Assembly: GCA_020852815.1 (NCBI GenBank) | Contig: JADZAN010000009.1 | Coordinates: forward strand, 1 to 64,000 | Origin: Gemmatimonadaceae bacterium | Lineage (GTDB): Bacteria > Gemmatimonadota > Gemmatimonadetes > Gemmatimonadales > Gemmatimonadaceae | Length of the DNA: 64,000 bases | Direction: 5' to 3' | Shown here: in pieces, positions 1 through 8,677 of the stretch | Layout of the letters: each line of letters opens with the position of its first letter | How positions within the stretch are numbered: position 1 is the first letter of the stretch | Notes under the pieces: model-generated | What the model was told of the DNA's origin: nothing | What the model saw: only the letters and a program-made list of their open reading frames with translations | Databases searched by the model: none | Position numbers and translations under genes: made by a program

Positions 1-336
1 CCGCCGTCCACTCGCCCCGCCCCTCGCCCGTGTACGCCCCACTCCCACCCCCCGGACCACGTCGCCACTTGACAGGTCGCTTCATATCAGAGTCACCGAG
101 AATTTGGTTCGGTGACTCTGACCCCAAGTTGGACCCGCGGTCCTTAGCTCCGGAGTCGGGACCCGCATAGCGAAACACTGTTTCGCTTACATGACTGGTC
201 CGACGTGCCGGGAAGCTCGCCCTCCTCTAGGCGCCTCGTCCCCGAAGTGCAAAGAGACCAATGACTTCCGTTCGGCGCCTCGCGGTCCTCCAATACAGAT
301 CGGGGCGCAATTCGGGGTCACAAGTCAGACCCGCAA
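1..336. other. Non-coding stretch at the window start
   Basis: No convincing gene is seen here. Long open frames on the plus strand across this region and on to about 1180 are GC-driven shadows of the minus-strand genes. The stretch holds one palindromic element (87-121) and a small perfect hairpin (8-bp arms 169-176 and 180-187, loop ACT). It also has repeated GGGTC/GACCC words that look like eroded pieces of the same palindromic element. The end of a gene lying further left may fall outside the window. Confidence 0.5.
87..121. repeat. Palindromic element, copy 1 (eroded left arm)
   Basis: Arms of 13 bp (87-99 and 109-121) are perfectly complementary around the 9-nt loop GAATTTGGT. The arm core is CAGAGTCACCGA. 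The right side continues into GACCCC, but the matching GGGG on the left is missing, so this copy is shorter than the copies at 337-385 and 42024-42072. Loop and core are identical in all three. Confidence 0.85.
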
Positions 337-385
337 ATCGGGGTCAGAGTCACCGAGAATTTGGTTCGGTGACTCTGACCCCGAT
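337..385. repeat. Palindromic element, copy 2 (20-bp perfect arms)
   Basis: Arms 337-356 and 366-385 are perfectly complementary around the loop GAATTTGGT (357-365). The right arm ends on the first base of the stop codon of the broken nucleotidyltransferase gene (stop 387-385, minus strand), so the element lies directly at the gene's 3' end and would be transcribed as a very stable hairpin. There is no U tract. A REP-like mobile palindrome or a processed 3' hairpin both fit. Confidence 0.9.
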
Positions 386-851
386 CAGTCCTCCCCGAGA
401 GACTCCAAGTCGGCAAGATCCTTGAGCCGGCCGGTCGCGCGCTTGTTGCGGACGAAGGCAGCGCGACCGATGACGGGCACCGTCACACCGGAGAAATCAC
501 TCTCGACCCGTCCCTCCCACGCTTCCTCGAAGGTGACGCCGCTGATGCCGGTCCGGACGTCGATCCGAAAGGGCGGCAGCCCGAGTTGGGCAACCATGTC
601 CGGGCGTGAGAAATCAGCCTCGCGAATCTGCAATGAGTCCAGCGGCGGCCCAAACGCCCGCAGCGCGCCCCAAACGCCCGCAGCGCGCCCCAGACGCGCG
701 CCGCGTTCGCCGCCGACGCCTCGATCCACACATCCAGGTCCACCGTTCCTCGCGGCACCCCGTGCACAGAGAGCGCGTGTGCGCCAACGACGAGAAACCG
801 GGCTTCTGCCCGAACCAACTCCTCGAGGAAGTCGCGAAAGTCGTCGATCAC
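385..851 (-). pseudogene. Nucleotidyltransferase (MNT/DUF6036-like), frameshifted
   Basis: The reading frame from the ATG at 851 encodes a short nucleotidyltransferase-like protein with GAHALSVHGVPRGTVDLDVW, a pattern seen in small toxin/antitoxin-type nucleotidyltransferases. After VWGALRAFG it runs out of frame into nonsense. The proper downstream sequence (PPLDSLQIREADFSR through ATGRLKDLADLESLGED, stop at 387-385) continues in another frame. The break falls exactly on a 20-bp tandem duplication (651-690); removing one copy restores one continuous protein of about 148 residues. It lies 6 bp downstream of the small gene at 858-1058, its probable operon partner. Whether it is dead, phase-variable or an assembly error cannot be told from sequence alone. 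Family assignment is from motif recognition. Confidence 0.75.
651..690. repeat. 20-bp perfect tandem duplication inside a gene
   Basis: The unit CAAACGCCCGCAGCGCGCCC is present at 651-670 and again at 671-690. Twenty bases is not a multiple of three, so the second copy shifts the frame of the minus-strand nucleotidyltransferase gene. Confidence 0.95.
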
Positions 852-857
852 ACCGCG

Positions 858-1058
858 CTACTCGCCGACTCGCGTCGAGCGCAGCGGAACGAGCGCCCCC
901 GGCATCGTCGCGCGCGTGTAGATGGGCAACGGACGCCCAGAGAGCCGCCACTGCATCGCACTCAGCGTCTCCACGAGTGCGAGGCGATCAGCCGCGGTAC
1001 CTCCAACGATCGCGTCGCTCGCCTCGCGACTGTGAATCGAGACGACTCGCATGGTCAT
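858..1058 (-). CDS. Small conserved protein paired with nucleotidyltransferase
   Basis: A 66-residue protein beginning MTMRVVSIHSREASDAI and containing a GGTAADRLALVETLS helix and the tail PIYTRATMPGALVPLR. From memory, similar short proteins sit immediately upstream of MNT-type nucleotidyltransferase genes in many genomes and are suspected antitoxins or partners; the function is not established here. The ATG at 1058 is one base after the trmO stop (TGA-G-ATG), favouring translational coupling. Another ATG two codons later (1052) or one at 1079 inside trmO is possible. The gene ends 6 bp before the broken nucleotidyltransferase. Confidence 0.7.
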   Translation of the reverse strand: MTMRVVSIHSREASDAIVGGTAADRLALVETLSAMQWRLSGRPLPIYTRATMPGALVPLRSTRVGE

Positions 1059-1059
1059 C

Positions 1060-1560
1060 TCACGGCGTGGTATCCCCATTCGTCGAATCTACGGCGCGCG
1101 AAAAACCGGCAGAAGTCCCCATCCGCTCCGCATCCGCCAACCACCCCCGCCGCACCTGCTCGATAGGAATGCTCGACTGATACGGCTTGATGTCGAGGAT
1201 CGGCGACCCGTCGAGCATGTCGATGCCGCGCACCTTGAGCGTCGCCCCCTCGCGCCCCAGCAGCTCGACGACGGTCAGCCCGATGGGATTGGGGCGCGCC
1301 GGCATGCGCGTGGCGAAGACACCGTGCGGCTTCCCATCCGCCCGCGCCCGCGTCATCAGCGCATAGTCTCCGATACGGTCGAAGACCCAGATGACATACA
1401 GGTGCGAGAACCCCTCGATGTCGGTCAGCCCCTCCTCCAGCTCGGCGCGGAGCACGAGTTCACCCTCGGTCACATGCTTCGCGCCAAGCCCCTTCGGGAC
1501 CGCCTCCATGGTCGCGTAGGGCGAGCGGACAACGCCAATGGGTTCGAAAACGACCGGCAT
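1060..1560 (-). CDS. trmO: tRNA (N6-threonylcarbamoyladenosine37-N6)-methyltransferase TrmO
   Basis: A 166-residue protein with the TrmO/TsaA (UPF0066) fold. It starts [16 protein letters not shown] and carries the diagnostic HGVFATRMPARPNPIGLTVV segment in mid-protein, then a short C-terminal part ending near a DIKPY motif. The family uses SAM to methylate t6A37 in tRNA-Thr in the cytoplasm. The start at 1560 is preferred over one 11 codons upstream because it overlaps the upstream stop by one base (TGATG) and has a purine-rich GAGGAG just before it. It is co-transcribed behind an oxidoreductase subunit, an unusual neighbour for a tRNA modification enzyme, and is followed one base later by the small gene at 858-1058. 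Confidence 0.92.
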   Translation of the reverse strand: MPVVFEPIGVVRSPYATMEAVPKGLGAKHVTEGELVLRAELEEGLTDIEGFSHLYVIWVFDRIGDYALMTRARADGKPHGVFATRMPARPNPIGLTVVELLGREGATLKVRGIDMLDGSPILDIKPYQSSIPIEQVRRGWLADAERMGTSAGFSRAVDSTNGDTTP

Positions 1561-3953
1561 CACTCCTCCTCGGTGGCCGCACGCGACGGCCACCCCGCCA
1601 GCTGCTTCGCCACCGGCAGGTCGCGCACGCGCACCCCGGTCGCGGCGAAGATGGCATTGGCAATCGCCCCACCCGCCGGCGGCACCCCCGGCTCACCAAT
1701 GCCGCCGGGCAACCCCTCGCTCTCCACGATGGTCACGTCCACCACACGCGGCGCCGCGCGCATGCGCGTGACCTGATAGTCGCGGAAGTTGGACTGCACC
1801 ACCTTCCCCTGCGCGAACGAGACCTCGCTGTACAGCGTGTTGCTCATCGCCATGATGAGCGCCCCCTCCATCTGCGCCCGCGCCCGGTCCGGGTTGGCCA
1901 CGAAGCCGGCATCGACGGCCACGGTCGCCCTGGGAACGAGCACCGTCCCATCGGGGAGCACCTCGACCTCGACGACCATCGCCACGTACGACAGGAACGA
2001 GCGATGGATGGCGATTCCTCGCCCCCTCCCGCGTGGGAGCTTCGCCCCCTTCCACCCACTCTTGTCCATCACGATCTGCACGACACGCTTGGCCCGTGCC
2101 GTGTCGAGGGGATGGTCGCCCCACGTAGCCCCGTAGTTGCTGGCCGGCGCCACGAGCCCCGCCTTGGAGAGGTCGACCTGCCGGTCGCTCCCCATCAGCT
2201 GCAACAGGAAGTCGCCCGTGTCCTGCCGCGCGGCACGCGCCAGCTCGTCGACAAACGATCCGATGGCGAACCCGTGGTGGATGGCGTTGACGCTGCGAAA
2301 CCAGCCGATGCGCGCCATGGCCACGGCGGGACACGCCTCGACGCTGATGTTGGGGATGTCGAACGGGATGTCGCTCGCCCCGTTGGTCAGCTCGTCGGGT
2401 TCGGGGCCCGGCACGTTAGGCGCAAACGTGGCGCTGATGGCGGGGTACGCCGAGCGATGCAGCCACGCCGTGACCTTCCCTGACGCGTCGAGCGCCGCCT
2501 CGAGGCGATGCGCCGCCACGCTGTGGTAGTACGAATGGCGCAGGTCATCCTCGCGCGTCCACTGCACGCGCACCGGTGCGCCGACCTCGCGCGCCAGCCA
2601 CGCGGCCTCGCACACGTAGTCCGGCTTGGACTTCCGCCCGAAGCCGCCGCCCAGCAGCGTCACATGCACGGTCACGTTGGCCACGTCGACCTTGAGGAAC
2701 TCGGCCAGCGTCTTGCGCGTGTCCATGGGCGACTGCGTGCACCCCCACGCATCCACCTTCCCGCCGTCCACCCGGGCAATGGCCGCCACCGGCTCCATCT
2801 GCGCGTGCGAGAGGTGCGGCACATAGTACTCGGCGCTCACCTTGCGGCTGGCGGATGCGAGCGCGGCCGCGGCATCGCCATTGGTGCGCCCGGCCCTCCC
2901 CGGCGTGCGCACCGATTCCAGCAGCGCCGCCTTGTACGACACCGAGTCGTAGCCCTTGTTGGGGCCATCGTCCCACGTGACCACGAGCGCGTCGCGCCCC
3001 TTGATGGCGGCCCAGGTGTTCGTCGCCACCACGGCCACGCCGCCTAACGGGAGAAACGCCCCCGGCATCGGCCCGTCGGGGAGGCGGATGACCTTCTCCA
3101 CCCCCGGCACCTTGAGCGCCGCGCTGTCGTCGACGCTCACGACCTTCCCGCCCCACACCGCCGGGCGCGCGATGGCCGCGACCTTCATCCCGGGGAGGAC
3201 GACATCGGCGGCATACATCGCCGTCCCGGTCGTCATCGGCTTGAGGTCGATGGAGGTGATCCCCTTCCCCTCCCAGCGCCGCTCCGCCTTGGTCTTGATG
3301 CGCACGCGCTCCCTGGCCGGCATCGGGAGCGCGCGCGCCGTCGCCACCAGTGCCCCAAACGACTTGCTGCGCCCACTCGCCAGGTGCACCACCTCGCCGT
3401 TCTTTGCCTTCACCTCGCTCGCGCTCACCCCCCACTCCTTCGCCGCCGCGTCCTCCAGCAGGGCGCGCACGGTGGACCCGGCCTCGCGGTACTTCGACAG
3501 GAAGTCGCGGATGGACGTCGAGCCATCGGTGTTCTGGCTCCCGTACCTGGGCTCATCACCCACCGCTTGCACCACTCGGCAGTTTGTCCAGTCGGCCTCC
3601 ATCTCGTCGGCCAGGATCATCGGCATCGTGGTGCGGATCCCCTGCCCCATCTCCGAGCGATGGCACACGAGCGTGACGATCCCGTCCTCGCCCAGGGTGA
3701 TGTAGGCGTGCGCCTCCCACGGCTCGGCGGCCGCTGCGCCCGATACCAGACGCTCTGCCGCCTCCAACCGGCGAATGCCGAACGGGCCGGTCACGAAGAG
3801 CAGCCCGCCGGCGCCGAGCAGCTTGACCAGGTCGCGGCGCCCGGTGTCGATGGGGCCATCGCACGCTTCATCGCTGGCCGCATCACGCGGGACGGTTGCC
3901 TTGGCATCGCTCGCCGCGAACGACACCCACGGCAGGGAACGGCGCGCGCTCAT
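1560..3953 (-). CDS. iorB: Isoquinoline 1-oxidoreductase-like molybdopterin subunit, Tat-exported
   Basis: A 797-residue large subunit of a xanthine-dehydrogenase-family enzyme of the IorB/aldehyde dehydrogenase type. Features in order: an N-terminal region with a twin-arginine stretch [14 protein letters not shown] followed by a hydrophobic run, the cofactor-domain segment [21 protein letters not shown], the LLGGGFGRK motif, and the [15 protein letters not shown] segment containing the family's catalytic Glu near the C-terminus. The Tat signal predicts folding with molybdopterin in the cytoplasm followed by export, with the small 2Fe-2S subunit hitchhiking. The start (3953) overlaps the stop of that subunit gene as ATGA. 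Its stop overlaps trmO. The substrate is unknown; these enzymes hydroxylate N-heterocycles or aldehydes. The gene symbol is by similarity only. Confidence 0.85.
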   Translation of the reverse strand: MSARRSLPWVSFAASDAKATVPRDAASDEACDGPIDTGRRDLVKLLGAGGLLFVTGPFGIRRLEAAERLVSGAAAAEPWEAHAYITLGEDGIVTLVCHRSEMGQGIRTTMPMILADEMEADWTNCRVVQAVGDEPRYGSQNTDGSTSIRDFLSKYREAGSTVRALLEDAAAKEWGVSASEVKAKNGEVVHLASGRSKSFGALVATARALPMPARERVRIKTKAERRWEGKGITSIDLKPMTTGTAMYAADVVLPGMKVAAIARPAVWGGKVVSVDDSAALKVPGVEKVIRLPDGPMPGAFLPLGGVAVVATNTWAAIKGRDALVVTWDDGPNKGYDSVSYKAALLESVRTPGRAGRTNGDAAAALASASRKVSAEYYVPHLSHAQMEPVAAIARVDGGKVDAWGCTQSPMDTRKTLAEFLKVDVANVTVHVTLLGGGFGRKSKPDYVCEAAWLAREVGAPVRVQWTREDDLRHSYYHSVAAHRLEAALDASGKVTAWLHRSAYPAISATFAPNVPGPEPDELTNGASDIPFDIPNISVEACPAVAMARIGWFRSVNAIHHGFAIGSFVDELARAARQDTGDFLLQLMGSDRQVDLSKAGLVAPASNYGATWGDHPLDTARAKRVVQIVMDKSGWKGAKLPRGRGRGIAIHRSFLSYVAMVVEVEVLPDGTVLVPRATVAVDAGFVANPDRARAQMEGALIMAMSNTLYSEVSFAQGKVVQSNFRDYQVTRMRAAPRVVDVTIVESEGLPGGIGEPGVPPAGGAIANAIFAATGVRVRDLPVAKQLAGWPSRAATEEE

Positions 3954-4441
3954 GACCGCTTCTCCGCCGCTGCCTTGATCGCCGAGCGGATGCGCGGATA
4001 GGTCCCGCACCGGCAGATGTGCCCGTTCATCGCCGCATCGATGTCGGCGTCGGTGGGGCGCGGCGTGTTCCGGAGCAGGTGCACCGCCTGCATGATCTGC
4101 CCGCTCTGGCAAAAGCCGCATTGCGGCACGTCGAGCTCGCGCCACGCCACCTGCACCGGGTGCGATCCCGTCACGTGCAACCCCTCGATGGTGACCACGC
4201 TGGCGCCCTGCAACGTCTGCATGCGCCGCGTGCAGGCGCGCGCCGGCGTGCCGTCCACGTGCACCGTGCAGGCGCCGCATTGGGCGATCCCGCACCCGTA
4301 TTTTGTGCCGGTCAGCTGCAACTCGTCGCGCAGGAACCAGAGGAGCGGCATGCTGGGGTCGCCGTCGAACGTGCGCGTGACGCCGTTGACGAGGAGGGTG
4401 ATGGCGGTGGCGGTGGCCGGCGTGTCAGGGACGGCGCTCAT
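3950..4441 (-). CDS. iorA: 2Fe-2S subunit of isoquinoline 1-oxidoreductase-like enzyme
   Basis: A 163-residue small subunit of the molybdenum hydroxylase family. It has a plant-type 2Fe-2S domain ([14 protein letters not shown] about residues 48-61 with a further Cys downstream) and a second helical 2Fe-2S domain ([10 protein letters not shown], then [11 protein letters not shown]). It passes electrons from the molybdopterin site in the partner subunit to an acceptor. It lacks a signal peptide, as expected if carried across the membrane with the Tat-tagged partner. The ATG at 4441 has GGGAG five bases upstream. It is the first gene of the leftward operon, divergent from hsdR. Confidence 0.9.
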   Translation of the reverse strand: MSAVPDTPATATAITLLVNGVTRTFDGDPSMPLLWFLRDELQLTGTKYGCGIAQCGACTVHVDGTPARACTRRMQTLQGASVVTIEGLHVTGSHPVQVAWRELDVPQCGFCQSGQIMQAVHLLRNTPRPTDADIDAAMNGHICRCGTYPRIRSAIKAAAEKRS

Positions 4442-4657
4442 GGAGTCTCCCGTAGGTCGGACCAGCGGTCGCTGGGCCCCTGAGTTTGGGGGCGGGACGG
4501 ACGAGACGCCAGCGCCGCGACCCGATAGCGCGCTGGCGGCTCAGACGTGCGCATCGCCATCTTCCGTCCCGAAGACCTGACCAACGCTCGAGGTTGTTCG
4601 TCGTACCGACGACGTGCGCCAGCAGCGACCAAATGGGACGAGGATGACGGGTAGGCG

Positions 4658-7054
4658 ATGCGACCTGGGGTAATCACCGAGGCGGACACGTGCCGAGAGT
4701 ACGTGACCCCGCGCCTGATTCAGGCCGGCTGGGGAGATCCGCCGCACCACATCGGCGAACAGCGGAGCTTCACCAACGGGCGCATCATGGTGCTTGGCGG
4801 CAAGGTGCGCCGCGGCCCGCAGAGGCGCGCCGACTATCTCCTGTTCTATCGCCGCGACTTCCCCTTGGCGGTGGTCGAGGCCAAGGAGGCGGGCCTCCCC
4901 GCAGAGAACGGCGTTCAGCAAGCGAGGGTTTACGCCGATCTCCTCGGATTGACGTTCGCCTATGCGACCAACGGGCATCGCATCATCGAGATCGACCTCG
5001 CCGCCGGTACAGAGCGCGAGGTCGATCGATATGCCACCCCCGATGAGCTGTTCGCGCGGCGAATCGCAGCGAGTCACCTCTCGAGCGACGCCACCGCTCA
5101 CCTGATCGAGCCGTTCAACCTCGTGTCCGGCAAGGTCCCTCGATACTACCAGCAGATCGCAATCGATCGGGTCATAGAGGCGGTCCTCGGGGGAAGGACT
5201 CGCATCCTGGCCACCTTGGCGACGGGGACGGGAAAAACCGACGTCGCGTTTCAGCTCTGCTGGAAGCTCTGGAACAGTCGATGGAACCGGACCGGCGAGT
5301 ATCGACGACCGAAGATTCTCTTCCTCGCGGACCGCAACATTCTCGTCGATGACCCGATGGCCCGGATGTTCGCCCCCTTCGGCGACGCCCGGCACAAGAT
5401 CTCAAGCGCCGACGCGAGCCAGGGGCGCGACATGTACTTCGGCATCTACCAGGCGCTGACGACCGCCACCGACGACGTCTTCCGTTCGTATCGCCCCGAC
5501 TTCTTCGATCTCATCATCATCGACGAATGTCACCGTGGCTCGAGCCGCGACGAGAGCGCGTGGCGCGCGGTGCTCGACTACTTCCACCCGGCGGTGCAGT
5601 TCGGGATGACCGCAACACCGTTGCGTGAGGAATCGCGCGATAGCTACGAGTACTTCGGCGATCCGGTCTATTCCTACAGCCTGAAGCAGGGCATCGACGA
5701 CGGCTTCCTGGCGCCGTATCGCGTGCATCGTGTGATCACCACCGTCGACGCGGCAGGGTGGCGCCCCAGCAGGGAGGAGGTGGATCGCTTCGGGCGCCCT
5801 ATCCCCGACGAAGAGTACCAGACGAAAGACTTCGAGCGTGTCGTTGCGCTCCGCGCCCGGACCGGCGCCATGGCGCAGCATCTGACGCACTTTCTCAAGG
5901 GGACCGATCGATTCGCCAAGACGATCGTCTTCTGCGTCGACCAGGAGCACGCCGCCGAGATGCGACAGGAGCTCGTGAACCTCAATAGCGATCTCGTCGC
6001 GCGGTATCCGGACTATGTCTGTCGCGTCACGGCCGACGAAGGGCCCGACGGGCTGACGCACCTCGCGCATTTTCAGGACGTGGACAAACCCACGCCGGTC
6101 ATCCTCACCACGTCGCAGCTACTCACGACCGGTGTCGACGCCGAGATGGTGAAGAACGTGGTGCTGGCACGCGTGGTCGGCTCGCGCGCCGAGTTCAAGC
6201 AGATCATCGGGCGCGGAACGCGGCTCAAGGTCGATTACGGCAAGGAGTACTTCAACATCATCGACTTCACGGGGACGGCGACGCGCCACTTCGCGGACCG
6301 GGACTTCGACGGCGATCCGGCCCGACTCGAGACGGTGATGATCGACGAGTCGGGTGACGTGGTCGAGACGACGGTGGACGAGCTCGCGCACGTGTCCGGA
6401 CCGGAGGGCGAGTACGTTGTTGATGCGCCGGACGGCGCGGACGGGCGCGGAACGCTCCTTGGCGAGGCATCCGGTGAACCTCGCAAGTACTACGTCGACG
6501 GTGGAGAGGTCGAGATCATCGGCCACTTGGTGTACGACCTCGATGGCGACGGCACGAAGCTGCAGGTGGTCAAGTACACCGACTATGCCGGCCGCGCCGT
6601 GCGCACCCTGTACCCCACGCGTGACGCACTGCGCTCGGCGTGGGCCAGCGCCGACACACGAAGCGAGGTGCTCCGCGAACTGTCGGAGCGCGGCATCAGC
6701 TTCGAGGAGCTCGCGTCTGCCAGCGAGCAGCCGGACGCCGACCCGTTTGACCTGCTCTGCCACCTGGCGTGGAATGCCCCACTCCTCACGCGACGCCAGC
6801 GCGCCGAGCAGGCGCAACGCCTGTCACCCGATCCCTTTGCGCAGTACGGGGCGACCGCCCGGGAGATCCTTGGGCTCCTGCTCGACCGCTACGTAGACCA
6901 TGGCATCTTCCAGTTCGCGGCGCTCTCCGACCTCATGAAGGTGCGCCCGTTCGACCGCTACGGCACACCATCCGAGATCGCCACGCGCCACTTCGGCGGC
7001 GTGCATGAGATGAAGTCGGCGGTGTTGCAGCTGCAGCACGCACTCTACCAGTAA
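4658..7054 (+). CDS. hsdR: Type I restriction endonuclease HsdR
   Basis: A 798-residue motor/nuclease subunit of the EcoEI-type R family. The N-terminal nuclease domain has RADYLLFYR and AVVEAKEAG (PD-(D/E)xK pattern, about residues 57-76). The superfamily 2 motor follows: Walker A LATGTGKT near residue 188, DECH near 288, TATPL near 313, and QIIGRGTRL before residue 530. A C-terminal domain, as in EcoEI R, follows. It cleaves unmodified foreign DNA after ATP-driven translocation, in complex with HsdM and HsdS. It leads a rightward operon with hsdM 15 bp downstream. The ribosome-binding site is weak (GAGG about 14 bases upstream of the ATG). The 216-bp gap to the divergent iorA should hold the promoters of both operons. 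Confidence 0.95.
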   Translation: MRPGVITEADTCREYVTPRLIQAGWGDPPHHIGEQRSFTNGRIMVLGGKVRRGPQRRADYLLFYRRDFPLAVVEAKEAGLPAENGVQQARVYADLLGLTFAYATNGHRIIEIDLAAGTEREVDRYATPDELFARRIAASHLSSDATAHLIEPFNLVSGKVPRYYQQIAIDRVIEAVLGGRTRILATLATGTGKTDVAFQLCWKLWNSRWNRTGEYRRPKILFLADRNILVDDPMARMFAPFGDARHKISSADASQGRDMYFGIYQALTTATDDVFRSYRPDFFDLIIIDECHRGSSRDESAWRAVLDYFHPAVQFGMTATPLREESRDSYEYFGDPVYSYSLKQGIDDGFLAPYRVHRVITTVDAAGWRPSREEVDRFGRPIPDEEYQTKDFERVVALRARTGAMAQHLTHFLKGTDRFAKTIVFCVDQEHAAEMRQELVNLNSDLVARYPDYVCRVTADEGPDGLTHLAHFQDVDKPTPVILTTSQLLTTGVDAEMVKNVVLARVVGSRAEFKQIIGRGTRLKVDYGKEYFNIIDFTGTATRHFADRDFDGDPARLETVMIDESGDVVETTVDELAHVSGPEGEYVVDAPDGADGRGTLLGEASGEPRKYYVDGGEVEIIGHLVYDLDGDGTKLQVVKYTDYAGRAVRTLYPTRDALRSAWASADTRSEVLRELSERGISFEELASASEQPDADPFDLLCHLAWNAPLLTRRQRAEQAQRLSPDPFAQYGATAREILGLLLDRYVDHGIFQFAALSDLMKVRPFDRYGTPSEIATRHFGGVHEMKSAVLQLQHALYQ

Positions 7055-7069
7055 CGCTCATCGGACGAC

Positions 7070-8677
7070 ATGGCGAAGGCTGCCGGCAAGAAGGGCAACA
7101 CCGCGTCGCGCGCCCCGCGTGCGCCCAAGGCACCGCTGACGACGCGCGAGAATCTCTCAGCGCTCATCGGGACCGCCCGCAAGATCCTGCGCAAGGACAA
7201 GGGGCTCAACGGCGATGTGGATCGCCTCCCCCTGCTCACGTGGGTCATGTTCCTCAAGTTCCTCGATGACCTCGAGCGCGTGCACGAGCAGGAAGCCGAG
7301 CTCGATGGGCGGCGCTATCACCCCATCATCGAGTCGCCGTATCGCTGGCGCGACTGGGCGGCGCGCGAGGACGGTATCACCGGCGACGAGCTGCTGTCCT
7401 TCATTGGTCAGGACACGGCAGTGCGCCCCGATGGCACGAGTGGCAAGGGGTTGTTCGCCTACCTGCGTTCGCTCGGCGGCGTGGGGGAGAAGGGGAGCCA
7501 GCGCGAGGTCATCGCCAACGTCTTCAAGGGGGTGCAGAACCGCATGGTGAGCGGCTACCTCCTGCGCGACATCCTCAACAAGATCAACGGCATCCACTTC
7601 TCGTCCAGCGACGAGATCCACACGCTTTCCCACCTGTACGAGTCGATGCTGCGCGAAATGCGCGATGCAGCGGGCGACTCGGGGGAGTTCTACACGCCGC
7701 GTCCCGTGGTGCGCTTCATGGTGCGCGTCTCCGATCCGCGTCTCGGCGAGACCGTCCTCGACCCGGCGTGCGGGACCGGCGGATTCCTGGTGGAGTCGTA
7801 CGATCATCTCGCGCCGCAGGTCGCCACGCCGGAGCAGCGTCGCCAGTTGCAACGGCAGACGCTGTTCGGACAGGAGGCCAAGCCGCTACCGTACATGCTG
7901 GCGCAGATGAACCTCCTGCTGCACGGGCTGGAGGCGCCCCAGATCGCCTACGGCAATACGCTGGACCGGCGCATCAACGAGATCGGTCACGGCGAGCGAG
8001 TCGACGTGATCCTCACTAATCCGCCGTTCGGCGGTGAAGAAGAGGCGGGGATCAAGGCGAACTTCCCGCCTAACATGCAGACGTCGGAGACGGCGCTCCT
8101 CTTCCTGCAGTACATCATGCGCAAGCTGCGCGTCGCGGGCGCTCCAGTGCTTGGCGGCAAGAGCGCCGAGCGCGGAGGGCGCGCGGCCGTCGTCGTGCCT
8201 AACGGTACGCTGTTCGGCGATGGCGTGTGTGCCGTGATCAAGGAAGAGCTGCTCAGGGAGTTCCGGCTGCACACCATCGTGCGGCTGCCGCAGGGGGTGT
8301 TCGCTCCGTACACCGACATCCCGGCCAATCCGCTCTTCTTTGAACGCGGCGGTCCGACCGACACCATCTGGTACTATGAACTCCCGCTCCCCGAGGGGCG
8401 CAAGAGGTACAGCAAGACCGCGCCGCTGCAGTTCGAGGAGTTTGCGCCGGCGCTTGCGTGGTGGCATAACCGGCAGGAGGGGGCGCAGGCCTGGAAGGTG
8501 AGCGCCGCCGAGGTCGCGGCGCGCGGCTACAACCTGGATCTCAAGAATCCCAACGCGAAGGCGGGGTTGGAACACGCCGACCCGAAGGAGCTCATTGCCT
8601 CCATGCGCAGTCATGAGGGCGAGGTGATGCGGTTGCTGGGCGAGATCGAGGCGTTGGTGACGGGGATGCCTGCGTGA
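7070..8677 (+). CDS. hsdM: Type I restriction-modification DNA methyltransferase HsdM
   Basis: A 535-residue N6-adenine methyltransferase. An N-terminal HsdM helical domain is followed by the SAM-binding motif LDPACGTGGFL (near residue 231) and the catalytic NPPFGG (near residue 316). GEFYTPRPVVRFM, typical of type I M subunits, lies just before the SAM motif. Two M subunits and one HsdS form the modification enzyme that marks host DNA. A lysine-rich N-terminal tail (AKAAGKKG) is present. The stop overlaps the start of the next gene (TGATG), so the nuclease gene behind it is probably translated by coupling. Confidence 0.95.
   Translation: MAKAAGKKGNTASRAPRAPKAPLTTRENLSALIGTARKILRKDKGLNGDVDRLPLLTWVMFLKFLDDLERVHEQEAELDGRRYHPIIESPYRWRDWAAREDGITGDELLSFIGQDTAVRPDGTSGKGLFAYLRSLGGVGEKGSQREVIANVFKGVQNRMVSGYLLRDILNKINGIHFSSSDEIHTLSHLYESMLREMRDAAGDSGEFYTPRPVVRFMVRVSDPRLGETVLDPACGTGGFLVESYDHLAPQVATPEQRRQLQRQTLFGQEAKPLPYMLAQMNLLLHGLEAPQIAYGNTLDRRINEIGHGERVDVILTNPPFGGEEEAGIKANFPPNMQTSETALLFLQYIMRKLRVAGAPVLGGKSAERGGRAAVVVPNGTLFGDGVCAVIKEELLREFRLHTIVRLPQGVFAPYTDIPANPLFFERGGPTDTIWYYELPLPEGRKRYSKTAPLQFEEFAPALAWWHNRQEGAQAWKVSAAEVAARGYNLDLKNPNAKAGLEHADPKELIASMRSHEGEVMRLLGEIEALVTGMPA

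Noticed and set aside
191-1180. A 329-codon plus-strand open frame near the window start
   Set aside because: Low-complexity Arg/Ser/Pro translation, antisense to trmO and the small genes, and it crosses a palindromic repeat.
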